This document shows, in pieces, positions 8,224-17,711 of a stretch of DNA of 64,000 nt (the first letter of the stretch is position 1; the number at the start of each line of letters is the position of its first letter). The notes under the pieces are model-generated. The model searched no databases. It was not told where the DNA came from and saw only the letters and a list, made by a program, of their open reading frames with translations. Source of the stretch: Marinifilum sp. N1E240 (lineage in GTDB: Bacteria; Bacteroidota; Bacteroidia; Bacteroidales; Marinifilaceae); NCBI RefSeq assembly GCF_009295825.1, contig NZ_WHKF01000002.1, forward strand, positions 930,001 to 994,000. Reading direction: 5' to 3'. Both the position numbers and the translations under genes were made by a program.

Positions 8224-8964
8224 TTATACCTCTACATTTAAAAGATATTCAAGCACAAATGCTCTTGCCTCCTTCAGTAGAGTTCCTGAGTTGCTGTATT
8301 GGGTGGTTACCACTAACTTATAATCTCCTGCCACCAAACCTACGGGCACAATAAATGTCAGTTTTGAAGGAGTGTTGGTAAGTATAGAAGTTATAGGAAT
8401 CGAGGTTTCCTCCTTAGTCTCTTCGTTCACCAGCTTAATACCTACACTAGCCTCTTCCCCTTCTATTTTTATTCTGTTACCTGTAACATTTACTCCTCCG
8501 CCAGGAGTCAGCTTGCTATTCACTTCGCCCGAAGCTACATCTGTTACCGAGTTGATAGCCATTGGCGATGCTGCCATACCTCTTACATCGACAATACAAT
8601 TTTTAATGGCATTTCGCAATTCGGCGGTTGGCGTAACGTGAGCCGATAAAGAATGCTTTTCGCTATCCCATTTGGCGTTGTCACCAATAAATACACCATT
8701 CACGCTAAGATGGTAGTAGCCCAAGCCAAAATGTACCGAAGCCCCATTCGAGATCTGCTCAATGGCAATATTCTGCAATATTTCATTGGCAGACCGCAGG
8801 TCGGTAGCACTATAGTTGGTACCACGCGCAATGGCGATGTTCACCAAATCGTCTATACCCAAAGATTTAGCGGTAATTACCCTACCAAATCGATCGTCTT
8901 TTTGTTCGGTGATTGATAAATCGTGCAATTCAACCATTACACTGTTCTTTTCTTTTACCTCCAT
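8224..8964 (-). CDS. HU-like DNA-binding / DUF4469 Ig-fold protein
   Basis: A 246-aa cytosolic protein with two parts. Residues 1-120 resemble the Bacteroidota HU-like family: an opening beta strand (SVMVELHDLSITEQKDD), then helices around IDDLVNIAIARGTNYSATDL and a NGVF/GLGYYHLSVNG beta arm. Residues 150-245 form an Ig-like DUF4469 domain containing LTPGGGVNVTGNRIKIEG and VPVGLVAGDYKLVVTTQYSN. Such proteins are common in Bacteroidota and their role is unknown; nucleoid binding is inferred from the HU-like part. The gene diverges from the AraC regulator at 9140 and has its own terminator. Confidence 0.8.
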   Translation of the reverse strand: MEVKEKNSVMVELHDLSITEQKDDRFGRVITAKSLGIDDLVNIAIARGTNYSATDLRSANEILQNIAIEQISNGASVHFGLGYYHLSVNGVFIGDNAKWDSEKHSLSAHVTPTAELRNAIKNCIVDVRGMAASPMAINSVTDVASGEVNSKLTPGGGVNVTGNRIKIEGEEASVGIKLVNEETKEETSIPITSILTNTPSKLTFIVPVGLVAGDYKLVVTTQYSNSGTLLKEARAFVLEYLLNVEV

Positions 8965-9139
8965 AATTAATTTGGATTTTATAAGTACTATGGCTCATGA
9001 ACTGTTATTGTGAGCCTTCAATTTTCCTTTTAAACTCTTATTCTATCACTTATCACAATAAAATAACTAGTATGAAGTTAAATATGGAAAATGGATTGAT
9101 TGTTATACCTAAGGGATTAAAAATTATACTTAAGGACGT

Positions 9140-10102
9140 ATGAGCTATTTTTATCCGAATTCTAAAGAGGAATGGAATCAACTTTTACATGAGTTTTATT
9201 CCGATAGCAATACCCCATGTTGCATAAAGGGTAAGCAGAATCCACATCTGTACATGGAGAGAAAGTGCTTGCCCGGCTTATCCTTGATACAAGTTCAGAA
9301 TGTATTTCCTTACGATATCAGTTGGAAAAGCAGGATTGAGGAAGCGCTGTTCAGCATGAATTTTATGCTAAAAGGGGATTTGAAATATTCACTTGAAGAG
9401 AAGAATTCTGAAATAAAGGAGGGAGAAAACAATGTGTTGATTATGCCAAAAAATACCGCGCATGTGCTTCAATTTGCAGCGAATGCCCCCTATTCCTATC
9501 GAAGTTGTGTGCTAAAGCAGGATTATTTGGAAAATTTGGTTCTTCGTTACCCCGATCAGTTGGGCGAGTTGTATTCTGAATACAAGAAAGAACACCTGAC
9601 TTTTCTGAGTAAAAACAATTTGATTGTTACCAGTGAAATGCTGATGATCATCTCCCAGATTGATCAAGCCTTTGAATTGGGCAAAACCAAAAACATGTAC
9701 ATCGAGGGAAAAATATTGGAGCTGCTCTCTCTGCAAATTAACTATTGGCACTCCTGTCACAATTCCTCTAAAATCCCAAGTGATGAACTGGAGAAAATTC
9801 GAAAAGCGGAGTACATACTCATCTCCAGTGTAGGCAAGCCACCTTCTGTACCTGCCCTTGCCGCTATGGTTGGTTTAAACTCTTACAAACTGAAAAATGG
9901 TTTCAAATTGGTTTATAGCAACACGGTTTTTGGTCATTTGCTGATTTATAGAATGAACAAAGCCCGTCATTTGCTACAAAACAGCGAACTAAGCATTTTA
10001 GAAGTTGGGATGGAATGCGGATATGAGCATTCCTCCCATTTTTGCAAGGCTTTTAAACGCAAATTTGGCGTCACGGCATTGCAGTTTCGAAATCGCAATT
10101 AA
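9140..10102 (+). CDS. AraC family transcriptional regulator
   Basis: A 320-aa regulator. The C-terminal 100 residues hold two helix-turn-helix motifs: VPALAAMVGLNSYKLKNGFK (about 235-255) and ILEVGMECGYEHSSHFCKAF (about 283-303), followed by the usual KRKFGVTALQFR end. The N-terminal 200 residues contain a cupin-like sensing region (MPKNTAHVLQF). The arrangement is like PchR-type activators. It diverges from the DUF4469 gene; the gene it controls cannot be told, because the next gene (TetR) has its own regulator logic. Confidence 0.9.
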   Translation: MSYFYPNSKEEWNQLLHEFYSDSNTPCCIKGKQNPHLYMERKCLPGLSLIQVQNVFPYDISWKSRIEEALFSMNFMLKGDLKYSLEEKNSEIKEGENNVLIMPKNTAHVLQFAANAPYSYRSCVLKQDYLENLVLRYPDQLGELYSEYKKEHLTFLSKNNLIVTSEMLMIISQIDQAFELGKTKNMYIEGKILELLSLQINYWHSCHNSSKIPSDELEKIRKAEYILISSVGKPPSVPALAAMVGLNSYKLKNGFKLVYSNTVFGHLLIYRMNKARHLLQNSELSILEVGMECGYEHSSHFCKAFKRKFGVTALQFRNRN

Positions 10103-10272
10103 AATGCTTCCTTTTTTGTTCCTACCTGTCCTAATAGATTCTATCCTCAATTGCTAAAAAATGTTAAGATCATTACATAAGGGCATTTTTCTGCTCTATT
10201 CTCTTGCTTAGTTCAAAAAACTAGCTTAGGTTTGCCCACTGTAAACTGATTTTGATCATTTAGTATACTTTT

Positions 10273-10842
10273 ATGAAGATAGGTGATAAAAATATCGAGA
10301 AAATAGTATTGGATAGTACGAAGACTCTCCTTCTGCAATCTGGAGTTAAAGGTTGGAATATGGATGATCTTGCCAAAGAATGTGGGATGTCTAAACGAAC
10401 TCTTTACAAGATTATTGGCAACAAGGAAGAATTATTGTACCAATGTTATTCAAACAGTATGGATAAAGTAATTCAATCCTTTAAAATCTTCTCTTCGCAA
10501 GATAAAGATTACAGTACATTAATCGAAAACATGGCAGATCAGCAAGTAGAACATGTGGAAGAGTATATCATTGTCAATCATAAAACAATTAAAACCGAAT
10601 ATCCCAGGATAGATGCAATGATACATGAAAAGTTAGTCACTCGTAAAAATGATTTTATGGCTTTTCTGGAAGAAGGTAAAGCATTAGGTTATTTGAATGA
10701 AAAGGTTGACCCAAGAGTGATCAATAACATTATCAGTGCATTAATGGAGTTTAATATCAATATGTGTAAAACGAAACGAGAATTCGAATCCAAAATAAAG
10801 GAAGAATTAGACTACATCTTCTCCTCTATTCAGAAGAAATAG
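10273..10842 (+). CDS. TetR/AcrR family repressor of the adjacent efflux operon
   Basis: A 189-aa TetR-type regulator. The DNA-binding helix-turn-helix lies at residues 28-54 (WNMDDLAKECGMSKRTLYKI then IGNKEELL); the rest is the helical ligand-binding and dimer region with YIFSSIQKK at the end. It is followed after 153 bp by an adaptor-pump-TolC operon on the same strand, the usual place for an efflux repressor. A 9-bp inverted repeat at 10922-10951 is a candidate operator, and a weaker related site (GGTTT-N8-TAAACT) lies upstream of the gene near 10229-10246, which suggests autoregulation. Confidence 0.88.
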   Translation: MKIGDKNIEKIVLDSTKTLLLQSGVKGWNMDDLAKECGMSKRTLYKIIGNKEELLYQCYSNSMDKVIQSFKIFSSQDKDYSTLIENMADQQVEHVEEYIIVNHKTIKTEYPRIDAMIHEKLVTRKNDFMAFLEEGKALGYLNEKVDPRVINNIISALMEFNINMCKTKREFESKIKEELDYIFSSIQKK

Positions 10843-10921
10843 TGTAGAGCATAGTAAATAAGAGAATTAGGAAGCAAGTAAGAAGTAAAACACTGCATGT
10901 TCCCTATTTTTTTCGCCCACA

Positions 10922-10951
10922 GGTAAACTACATATACGTTATTAGTTTACC
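10922..10951. promoter_or_regulatory. Candidate TetR operator before the efflux operon
   Basis: A perfect inverted repeat, GGTAAACTA-N12-TAGTTTACC, lies 45 bp upstream of the adaptor start. Its size (30 bp) and place between a TetR gene and an efflux operon fit an operator for that repressor. Confidence 0.6.
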
Positions 10952-10995
10952 AAGAACGCAAATGTGTAACAAATATTTTAAACCATAGATTAAAA

Positions 10996-12075
10996 ATGAA
11001 ACAATTCAGAAATGCCACTTGCCTTCTAATCCTACTATTGAGTATGCTTAGTTGTAAAGAAGAAGTAAAGAAAAAAACGTACATCCGATCGGTGAAGGTG
11101 ATTGAAACAAGTCTGCAGAATAAGCAAAATAACAATACCCTTGTTCCGGCGAGTATACATGAAAAGAGAGAAACCAAACTTGCTTTTCGTGTTAAAGGTC
11201 CCCTTGTTAAATTGAATGATATTATTGGCGATTACGTTTCAAAAGGTCAGGTGATTGCTAAAATTGATCCTCGAGATTATAAAATTGCTCTGGAAGCAAC
11301 ACAGGCGGCATTCAAATTGGCCAGTGCTGAATACGAGCGTTATAAAATATTGCTGGAACAGGAAAGTGTTGCCGAGAGCACATTCGATCAAATTGAATCG
11401 AACTATACCGCGGCCAAAACGGCTTATGAAGCTGCTAAAAATGCACTAATTGATACCGATTTAAGAGCTCCTTTTTCTGGTTATATCAACAATACCTTTG
11501 TCAACAATTATGAGGAGGTGAACCCTGGACAAGCTATTGTTTCTTTAATCGACCTTTCTAAATTCGAGGTTAAAGCCTGGGTTTCATCAAAAGATTTATC
11601 AAAAGTAAAGGAGGATACTCAGTTTAACTGTCTTATTGAACTCGAAGGTCAAACTATTCGTCTGCCAGGTAAATTAAAAGAAGTGGGGCAAAAAACCAGC
11701 TCTTCGAAGCAATCCTATCCTATTTCCATTTTAATTGATGTTCCTGAAAAATTGAAGCTACGAGCAGGAATGACAACCCATTTGGAAATTTGTGAAAGCA
11801 ATTCCGATTCCAATGCCATAATTCAGGTACCCATATCCTGTGTGTTCTCGAAAAACAACAAAACATTTGTCTGGATTTACAATGAGAAAACCCAGCAGGT
11901 CTCTTCTAAAGAAGTTCGTAAGGGGAAAATAGTACCTGAGAATCTGATTCAAATTGAAAATGGTTTAAGAGGTGGTGAATTCATTGTTAAAACAGGAGTC
12001 AATTTCTTAACAGAAGGACAAAAGGTTAAAAAATTGGAAGCATTCTCAAAAACAAACATAGGTAATAAATTGTAG
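10996..12075 (+). CDS. RND efflux periplasmic adaptor (HlyD/AcrA family lipoprotein)
   Basis: A 359-aa membrane fusion protein that links the inner-membrane pump to TolC. It starts with a lipoprotein signal (lipobox SMLSC, Cys20). The first half of the lipoyl domain contains RVKGPLVKLNDIIGDYVSKG (about 69-88), then a short alpha-helical hairpin (residues 105-150) and the second lipoyl half with DLRAPFSGYINNTFV (about 154-168). The remainder is the beta-barrel and membrane-proximal part. First gene of a four-gene operon (10996-17240), with 4 bp to the pump gene. Confidence 0.92.
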   Translation: MKQFRNATCLLILLLSMLSCKEEVKKKTYIRSVKVIETSLQNKQNNNTLVPASIHEKRETKLAFRVKGPLVKLNDIIGDYVSKGQVIAKIDPRDYKIALEATQAAFKLASAEYERYKILLEQESVAESTFDQIESNYTAAKTAYEAAKNALIDTDLRAPFSGYINNTFVNNYEEVNPGQAIVSLIDLSKFEVKAWVSSKDLSKVKEDTQFNCLIELEGQTIRLPGKLKEVGQKTSSSKQSYPISILIDVPEKLKLRAGMTTHLEICESNSDSNAIIQVPISCVFSKNNKTFVWIYNEKTQQVSSKEVRKGKIVPENLIQIENGLRGGEFIVKTGVNFLTEGQKVKKLEAFSKTNIGNKL

Positions 12076-12079
12076 CATA

Positions 12080-15000
12080 ATGAGTTTAACAGAATATTCA
12101 CTAAAGAATAAGATAGTAATCTACTTTTTCTTGTTAATTGTAATGGTTGGAGGAATATCATCTTACTTTAGTATGGGTAAGCTTGAAGACTCTTTGTTTA
12201 CCATTAAAACAGCATTGGTAATTACACAATATCCCGGAGCATCGGCTCATGAGGTAGAACAAGAGGTTACCGAAGTAATTGAGCGAGCTGCTCAAAGTAT
12301 GGATAATATTAAAGAAATTTCTTCCAGCTCCTATGCCGGACTCTCTATTGTAGATATCGATCTCGAGGAGAAACTCCGCACAAGTGAAATGCCTCAGGTC
12401 TGGGATATCCTGCGAAAAAAAATCAAGGATGCCTCCCCCAACTTACCTTCAGGAGCAAAAGCTCCAAGTGTAATTGATGACTTTGGTGATGTGTATGGAA
12501 TGTTCTATGCCATAACTGGTGATGGTTTTTCTCGTGAAGAGTTGAATGATTACGCACAATACCTTAAGCGTGAGTTGTTACCCGTTAAACAGGTTGGTAA
12601 AATCACCCTATTTGGCAATCGAATTGAATGCGTAGATGTAATTCTTGACGATGCTAAAAAATCTGAATTGGGAATTAATCCTGGTATTATTGCTCAGGTA
12701 TTCAACTCACAAGCCAGTATCGCTGCGGCAGGTCAAATAGAATTGCAAGATCGCTACGTAAGAGTTTCCGGAAACAATGCATTTAAAAATCTCGATGAGA
12801 TCAAAAATACAATCGTTCAGGTTGGCAAGGAGCAGTTTTATTTGAAAGACATAGCAGAAATCAGGAAATCCTATCTGGAACCTGCCATTGGTTTATTCAA
12901 ACGAAATGGTTCAGATGCCATAGGTTTGGCGATCTCTACTACCAAAGGAGGCAATGTACTTTCTTTAGCAGAAAACTTAAAAGCCAAATTGGAACTCATT
13001 CAACCAAGCCTTCCCCTAGGCTTGGAAATTAACACCGTTTATAACGAAGCACATGAAGTGGAGGTTGCCAATGACGCCTTTATTACAAACCTAATCATGT
13101 CGGTGGGTATTGTGGTGTTGGTTCTTTTACTATTTATGGGATTTCAGTCTGGTATCTTAATTGGAAGTGGTCTGATCTTTTCCATTTTAGGAACCTTAAT
13201 TGTTATGAATGCAATGGATATCAGTCTTCACAGAACTTCATTGGCAGCTATTATTATTGCCATGGGCATGTTGGTTGATAATGCCATTGTAGTTACCGAT
13301 GGAGCTCTTGTTTCTTTGCAAAGAGGCTTAAACAGACGGAAGGCTATTGTTAACATTTCAAGCTCTACCTCACTCCCATTATTGGGTGCAACATTTATAG
13401 CAATTCTGGCATTTCTGCCCGTATTCCTGGCTCCCAATTCGGCAGGTGAAATTTGCAGAGACTTATTCTTAGTTTTGGCAATATCCTTAACATTAAGCTG
13501 GTTGTTTGCCATGACACAAACAGCCTTAACCAACGAAAGATTTCTAAAAGCACCAAAGGAGATAAAAGATCCCTACGCGAATAAAATGTATCTTCAGTTT
13601 AAAACATTTTTAATTAAATGCTTGCGTTACCGCTGGATTTCTTTGGCTTCAGTGATTTTGTTTTTGATTGTATCTATTGTAGCATTTTCCAATTTAAAGC
13701 AGGCTTTCTTTATGCCTCTTGAAAAATCGTATGTAGAGGTTGACTACTGGTTGCCAGAAGGAAGTTCTATCAACAAGGTGGAGGAAGACTTAGCAACAGC
13801 AGAAAAAGAGCTATTCAAGAAATATCCTGAAATTGTCAATATTGTAAGTAGCATTAGTCAAACGCCACCTCGCTATATATTGGTAGCACATAACGAAAGT
13901 TACAACACAAGTTTTGGTCAATTGATGATTGAAACCAATAGCTCGGAAGAAGCCGACGCCATGAAGCCAGGCTTAAGGGAATTTTTCGCTGACAATTATT
14001 CTCAAGCCCGATGCAGAGTGAAAGATTACGTAGCTGGTCCACCGATTAAGTACAAGGTGGAAGCACGATTTATGGGTCCTGATCCTGCAGTATTGAGAGA
14101 CTTAGCCGAGCAAACTAAAATCATTATGCAGAATGAAGCCTTGTGCGGAGACATTTGTGATGATTGGAGAAATAAAGTGTTGACCTGGGTTCCACAATAT
14201 TCGCAGGTAAAAGCAGCTCGAGCAGGGATTTCCAGAAATGATCTGGGGAATGCAATTCAACAATTGACAAGTACCGGCTTAGGCATAGGTGTATACCGTG
14301 AAAACGAAGAACAGATGCCTGTGATGCTAAAGGTAAATCAAAATGCGCAAAACAGTATTTCCAGCATCGAAAATACGGGAGTATGGTCGCAACAGGGAGC
14401 GTATTCTGTTCCTTTAAAAGAGGTCGTTGATAGCATAGAAATCAAATGGGAAGATAGCGTTATTAAAAGATTCAATCGCCAAAGAGCCATTACCATTAAA
14501 TGTGATCCTGCAGATCCAAATGTTACTGGTGCTACTCTTTTAAGTTATATGAAAGAGGAAATAGAGGCTATTCCTCTACCCGAAGGTTATTCTTTTATGT
14601 GGGATGGAGAGTTAAAGCCATCGCAGGAATCGCAGGAAGGTACTCGTCAATTTATGCCAGTATCCCTATTGTTAATGGTCTTTATCATCATCATGCTATT
14701 CAATAGTGTCAGACAATCACTTGTTGTTATCGCCATTATCCCCTTATCGATTATTGGTGTAGGTATTGGCTTATTTATTACCGATAACGCATTTGGTTTT
14801 ATGGCAATTGTTGGTTTTCTGGGACTTATTGGTATGGTTCTTAAAAATGCAATTGTGTTGATGGATCAAATCAACATTAACCTGAATACAGAAGGAATGC
14901 AAGCATTTCCAGCTGTAGTAAACGCCTCTATCAGTCGTTTAAGACCGGTATTTTTGGCTGCATTGACCACCATTTTAGGAATGTTACCAATCGTAACTGA

Positions 15001-15127
15001 TCCTATGTACGGATCGATGGCGGTAACCATCATATTTGGATTGTTATTCGCAACAGTTCTTACCCTGATTGTAGTCCCTCTACTTTATGTGATTTTTTAC
15101 CGAATTAAAGTAACTGAACTAAACTAA
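12080..15127 (+). CDS. RND efflux pump, inner-membrane transporter
   Basis: A 1,015-aa RND permease of the AcrB/hydrophobe-efflux type: one N-terminal helix, a large periplasmic loop, helices 2-6, then a second half with the same plan. The TM4 relay region reads IIIAMGMLVDNAIVVTDGAL near residue 395; most drug pumps have two aspartates (DD) here, this one has DN. The TM10 lysine is kept (GMVLKNAIVLMDQI near 930). It probably exports drugs, dyes, lipids or other amphiphiles, driven by protons; the substrate cannot be read from sequence. It is followed after 5 bp by the crotonase-like gene. Confidence 0.93.
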   Translation: MSLTEYSLKNKIVIYFFLLIVMVGGISSYFSMGKLEDSLFTIKTALVITQYPGASAHEVEQEVTEVIERAAQSMDNIKEISSSSYAGLSIVDIDLEEKLRTSEMPQVWDILRKKIKDASPNLPSGAKAPSVIDDFGDVYGMFYAITGDGFSREELNDYAQYLKRELLPVKQVGKITLFGNRIECVDVILDDAKKSELGINPGIIAQVFNSQASIAAAGQIELQDRYVRVSGNNAFKNLDEIKNTIVQVGKEQFYLKDIAEIRKSYLEPAIGLFKRNGSDAIGLAISTTKGGNVLSLAENLKAKLELIQPSLPLGLEINTVYNEAHEVEVANDAFITNLIMSVGIVVLVLLLFMGFQSGILIGSGLIFSILGTLIVMNAMDISLHRTSLAAIIIAMGMLVDNAIVVTDGALVSLQRGLNRRKAIVNISSSTSLPLLGATFIAILAFLPVFLAPNSAGEICRDLFLVLAISLTLSWLFAMTQTALTNERFLKAPKEIKDPYANKMYLQFKTFLIKCLRYRWISLASVILFLIVSIVAFSNLKQAFFMPLEKSYVEVDYWLPEGSSINKVEEDLATAEKELFKKYPEIVNIVSSISQTPPRYILVAHNESYNTSFGQLMIETNSSEEADAMKPGLREFFADNYSQARCRVKDYVAGPPIKYKVEARFMGPDPAVLRDLAEQTKIIMQNEALCGDICDDWRNKVLTWVPQYSQVKAARAGISRNDLGNAIQQLTSTGLGIGVYRENEEQMPVMLKVNQNAQNSISSIENTGVWSQQGAYSVPLKEVVDSIEIKWEDSVIKRFNRQRAITIKCDPADPNVTGATLLSYMKEEIEAIPLPEGYSFMWDGELKPSQESQEGTRQFMPVSLLLMVFIIIMLFNSVRQSLVVIAIIPLSIIGVGIGLFITDNAFGFMAIVGFLGLIGMVLKNAIVLMDQININLNTEGMQAFPAVVNASISRLRPVFLAALTTILGMLPIVTDPMYGSMAVTIIFGLLFATVLTLIVVPLLYVIFYRIKVTELN

Positions 15128-15132
15128 ACACC

Positions 15133-15888
15133 ATGATTGAAAATAGTAGCAATAAATACTTTAAAACGGAATGTATTCAGGGCGTAATGATGCTATACCT
15201 GGACTACTCTATTTTCTTAGAGAAAGAAACCTTCGTATATAAAAATGAATTGTTAGAATTCCTTGATAAAATAGACTCTCAGAAGGAGATTAAAACGTTA
15301 GTGATCAGCAATGAACATTCAAGTTTTTCCTTTGATCAATTTAAAAGCAAGTGGAATTCCATATTCGAAGAAAGTGATTATGAAAGTGCAATACTTCGCG
15401 TATTTCGTTCTTACAATCAAGTATTCCTACGACTTAAATCTCTCGAGAAAGTGATTATTTCAGTCAATTCACAACCAGTTCCTCCCATGCTATTTTGTTT
15501 TAGCATGGTGGCTGATTTAAGATTTGTGTCACAAGAGTTTTATCTGAATAATGACAACTGCAATATGCTCAATATCCCTAAAGGAGGAGCAATTTTTACA
15601 GAGTATAACTTAATGTATCTGAATCCTTTAAAATTACTTTTTTACACGGATAAGGTCTTCCCGAAAGAGCTCTATAATAAGCATATTATCGATGGAGTAT
15701 TCGATAAAGAAGAGCTGAAGGATAAGGTACTTTCAATTGCGAGCCGATACAATAGGTTCGATTATATAGAGATAGAAGCTGTTAAAATCTTTGAACACAA
15801 AAAACAGAGAAAGTTTGAACTTGCCTTGCAAAAAGAGGATGAGTTTCTATTGACTTGTATTCGGAAAATGAAAAATAAGAATAAATAA
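15133..15888 (+). CDS. Degenerate crotonase-fold (enoyl-CoA hydratase-like) protein in efflux operon
   Basis: A 251-aa cytosolic protein. Its middle (residues 105-150) follows the crotonase pattern: LRLKSLEKVIISVNSQPVPP aligns with the AVNGPALGGG stretch of enoyl-CoA hydratases, and CFSMVADLRFVSQEFYLNND with the ACDLRIASEDA stretch. But the oxyanion-hole glycines (GGG) are replaced by PPM and the catalytic acids are not visible, so hydratase activity is unlikely. It is placed between pump and TolC genes, 5 bp after the former and overlapping the latter by one base (TAATG). It may be a scaffold, a modifier or a binding protein; function unknown. The fold call is from pattern memory. Confidence 0.6.
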   Translation: MIENSSNKYFKTECIQGVMMLYLDYSIFLEKETFVYKNELLEFLDKIDSQKEIKTLVISNEHSSFSFDQFKSKWNSIFEESDYESAILRVFRSYNQVFLRLKSLEKVIISVNSQPVPPMLFCFSMVADLRFVSQEFYLNNDNCNMLNIPKGGAIFTEYNLMYLNPLKLLFYTDKVFPKELYNKHIIDGVFDKEELKDKVLSIASRYNRFDYIEIEAVKIFEHKKQRKFELALQKEDEFLLTCIRKMKNKNK

Positions 15889-17240
15889 TGAGACACAATA
15901 TATTTAAAACAGCTATCCTATTTGCAATAGTATTAACTGTTACAAAGCAAATTGCTGCACAGGAGGCTTTATCCTTGCAGGATTGCAAAGTAAAGGCTCT
16001 GGAGCACAACCAAACTGTTAAATCTGCGGTATCCGATTTTAAATCGAATGAAGCCTCGCTAAAATTAAGTAAGCGTGCTATGTTACCTACATTTGATTTA
16101 TCCTCAAGCTATACTTATTTGAGTGATCCCAATCAAATGGTGATTCCCGGATATGAATTGCCTACCGTAAATGGTCAGCCCAGTGGTGTATATGCCCCGG
16201 GTAGTGTAACTGATTTAGCCTATACAAACTCTTATTCTGCCAGCCTGGGAATGAGTTTGCCAATTTACATGGGTGGCAAATTGCAACACGCTAAAACCCT
16301 TTCGAAACTGGGTGTACAATTAGCTGATGATAATGTAGACAGAACAAAGTCTGATTTGTTTCTGGATGTTGAAACGAAATATTGGGGGCTAGTAGCTTTG
16401 CAAGAGCAAAAAATGGTCGTTCAAAAGTCAATTGAGCTTTTAACGGATGTACTAAAAGAGGTGAGCAATAGGCACAAAACCGGCATTGTAACTAAAAATG
16501 AGGTTTTGAAAACAAAGGTAGAACTGAATAATGCGAAATTGTCCTTAATCGAATTAGCCGATAATGTAGAACTTGCCAAAATGAGTCTGAATCAAAGTAT
16601 TGGAAATGGCATCATGTCTGCCATTCAAATACAAGATTCCATCATTATCATTCCAAATCGTTTATCGGACGTATCATTTGATGGAACACAGCTTTTAAAC
16701 AGACCTGAGATTAAAATGCTCAACAGTCAATTGGAAATGACAAAAGCTCAGAAAAAATTGGTAACTGCTGATTATTTGCCCCAATTGGTTTCATTTGCAA
16801 ACTATGTCGCTCAAAACCCAGATCACTACGGAAAACAGAAGAATGATTTTACGTTTAATGCGGGGGTGTCATTAAATATTCCCATTTTTCATTGGGGTGA
16901 AAAAAAATTAAAGAAAAGCATTGAACAAAGAAATATTGAGAAAGCTGAATATGAATTGGATCAAAGTTCAGAATTAATGTCCCTGGAAATTCGACAGGCA
17001 ATATTTAAGCTTAAAGAATCTCTGATCAAATTGGATTTTACGCAAACCTCTTTGGAACAAGCCAACGAGAATTTGAAATTGGAACGTAACAGATTAAAAC
17101 AAGGCGTTTCAACAACCAGGGAACTGCTAAATGCACAATTGCAGTGGCAACAATCGCATGCTGATTTTATAAATGCCAAAACAAATGTAAAAACAAGCGA
17201 AGCTAAATACTACAAATCAATTGGCACCTTAAAAATTTAG
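15888..17240 (+). CDS. TolC family outer membrane efflux protein
   Basis: A 450-aa outer membrane channel with a signal peptide ending near residue 24 (KQIAAQ). It shows the duplicated TolC plan: long amphipathic helices (EVLKTKVELNNAKLSLIELA near 205; SLEQANENLKLERNRLKQGV near 385) and strand regions such as SYSASLGMSLPIYMGGKL near 120 and VSLNIPIFHWGEKK near 325. Together with the adaptor and pump it would form a tripartite efflux machine. Last gene of the operon. Confidence 0.92.
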   Translation: MRHNIFKTAILFAIVLTVTKQIAAQEALSLQDCKVKALEHNQTVKSAVSDFKSNEASLKLSKRAMLPTFDLSSSYTYLSDPNQMVIPGYELPTVNGQPSGVYAPGSVTDLAYTNSYSASLGMSLPIYMGGKLQHAKTLSKLGVQLADDNVDRTKSDLFLDVETKYWGLVALQEQKMVVQKSIELLTDVLKEVSNRHKTGIVTKNEVLKTKVELNNAKLSLIELADNVELAKMSLNQSIGNGIMSAIQIQDSIIIIPNRLSDVSFDGTQLLNRPEIKMLNSQLEMTKAQKKLVTADYLPQLVSFANYVAQNPDHYGKQKNDFTFNAGVSLNIPIFHWGEKKLKKSIEQRNIEKAEYELDQSSELMSLEIRQAIFKLKESLIKLDFTQTSLEQANENLKLERNRLKQGVSTTRELLNAQLQWQQSHADFINAKTNVKTSEAKYYKSIGTLKI

Positions 17241-17275
17241 GATGTTAAAAGAAAATTATTGTATTAGGTCCAAAC

Positions 17276-17297
17276 TAATCTACGCTAGCGTAGATTA
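17276..17297. repeat. Perfect 22-bp palindrome after the efflux operon
   Basis: TAATCTACGCT followed directly by its reverse complement AGCGTAGATTA. It lies 36 bp after the tolC stop. It may be a hairpin in the 3' end of the mRNA or a protein-binding site; no T run follows. Confidence 0.7.
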
Positions 17298-17536
17298 ATT
17301 TGAAAATATTGAATTTAAGACAGGTTGGTTGTAAACCAATTCCATAGTGATACTAAATATCGAACCTAAGAATATAACTGATTAGTAATCGGAATGGCTT
17401 TATTTGTGGGGATAAAGCTAACTTATTATATTTTAGATCTTGATTCATATGTATCAATAGCTATAGGAATTACAATAGTGAGATGTTGAAATTGCAACTG
17501 ACCTGCCTTTACCTAATAGTTGACTACTTGTTTGAT

Positions 17537-17577
17537 AAGACTTCCTAATTAGTAATTAGGTCTTGAAAAATTTTTTT
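17537..17577 (+). terminator. Likely terminator between the efflux operon and the antiporter gene
   Basis: AAGAC and CCTAATTA (17537-17551) pair with TAATTAGG and TCTT (17553-17564) with a two-base bulge; GAAAAATTTTTTT follows. It is about 300 bp after tolC, so it could instead end a longer untranslated tail. The rest of 17241-17711 holds no gene; a small hairpin TCCGCA-N6-TGCGGA (17672-17689) lies 22 bp before the antiporter start. Confidence 0.5.
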
Positions 17578-17711
17578 GTTTCAATGGATGTCTCACGTTA
17601 TTTTAAAATATTTTCCCAAAATAGAGCGCAATAGGTCACTATCTCTTAATTTTTATCTCTATTTTTAATATTCCGCAGGAAAATGCGGATGAACTACAAA
17701 ATAGAACTACT

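Noticed and set aside
12411-12422. A8 run in the RND pump gene (and one near 16911 in tolC) as slippage sites
   Set aside because: Unlike dnaX, a truncated pump or TolC would make no sense, and long A runs are frequent in this AT-rich genome.
13228-13533. Antisense open frames within the pump, secA, icd and hem genes
   Set aside because: They are shadows of strongly coding frames on the other strand with no family signal.
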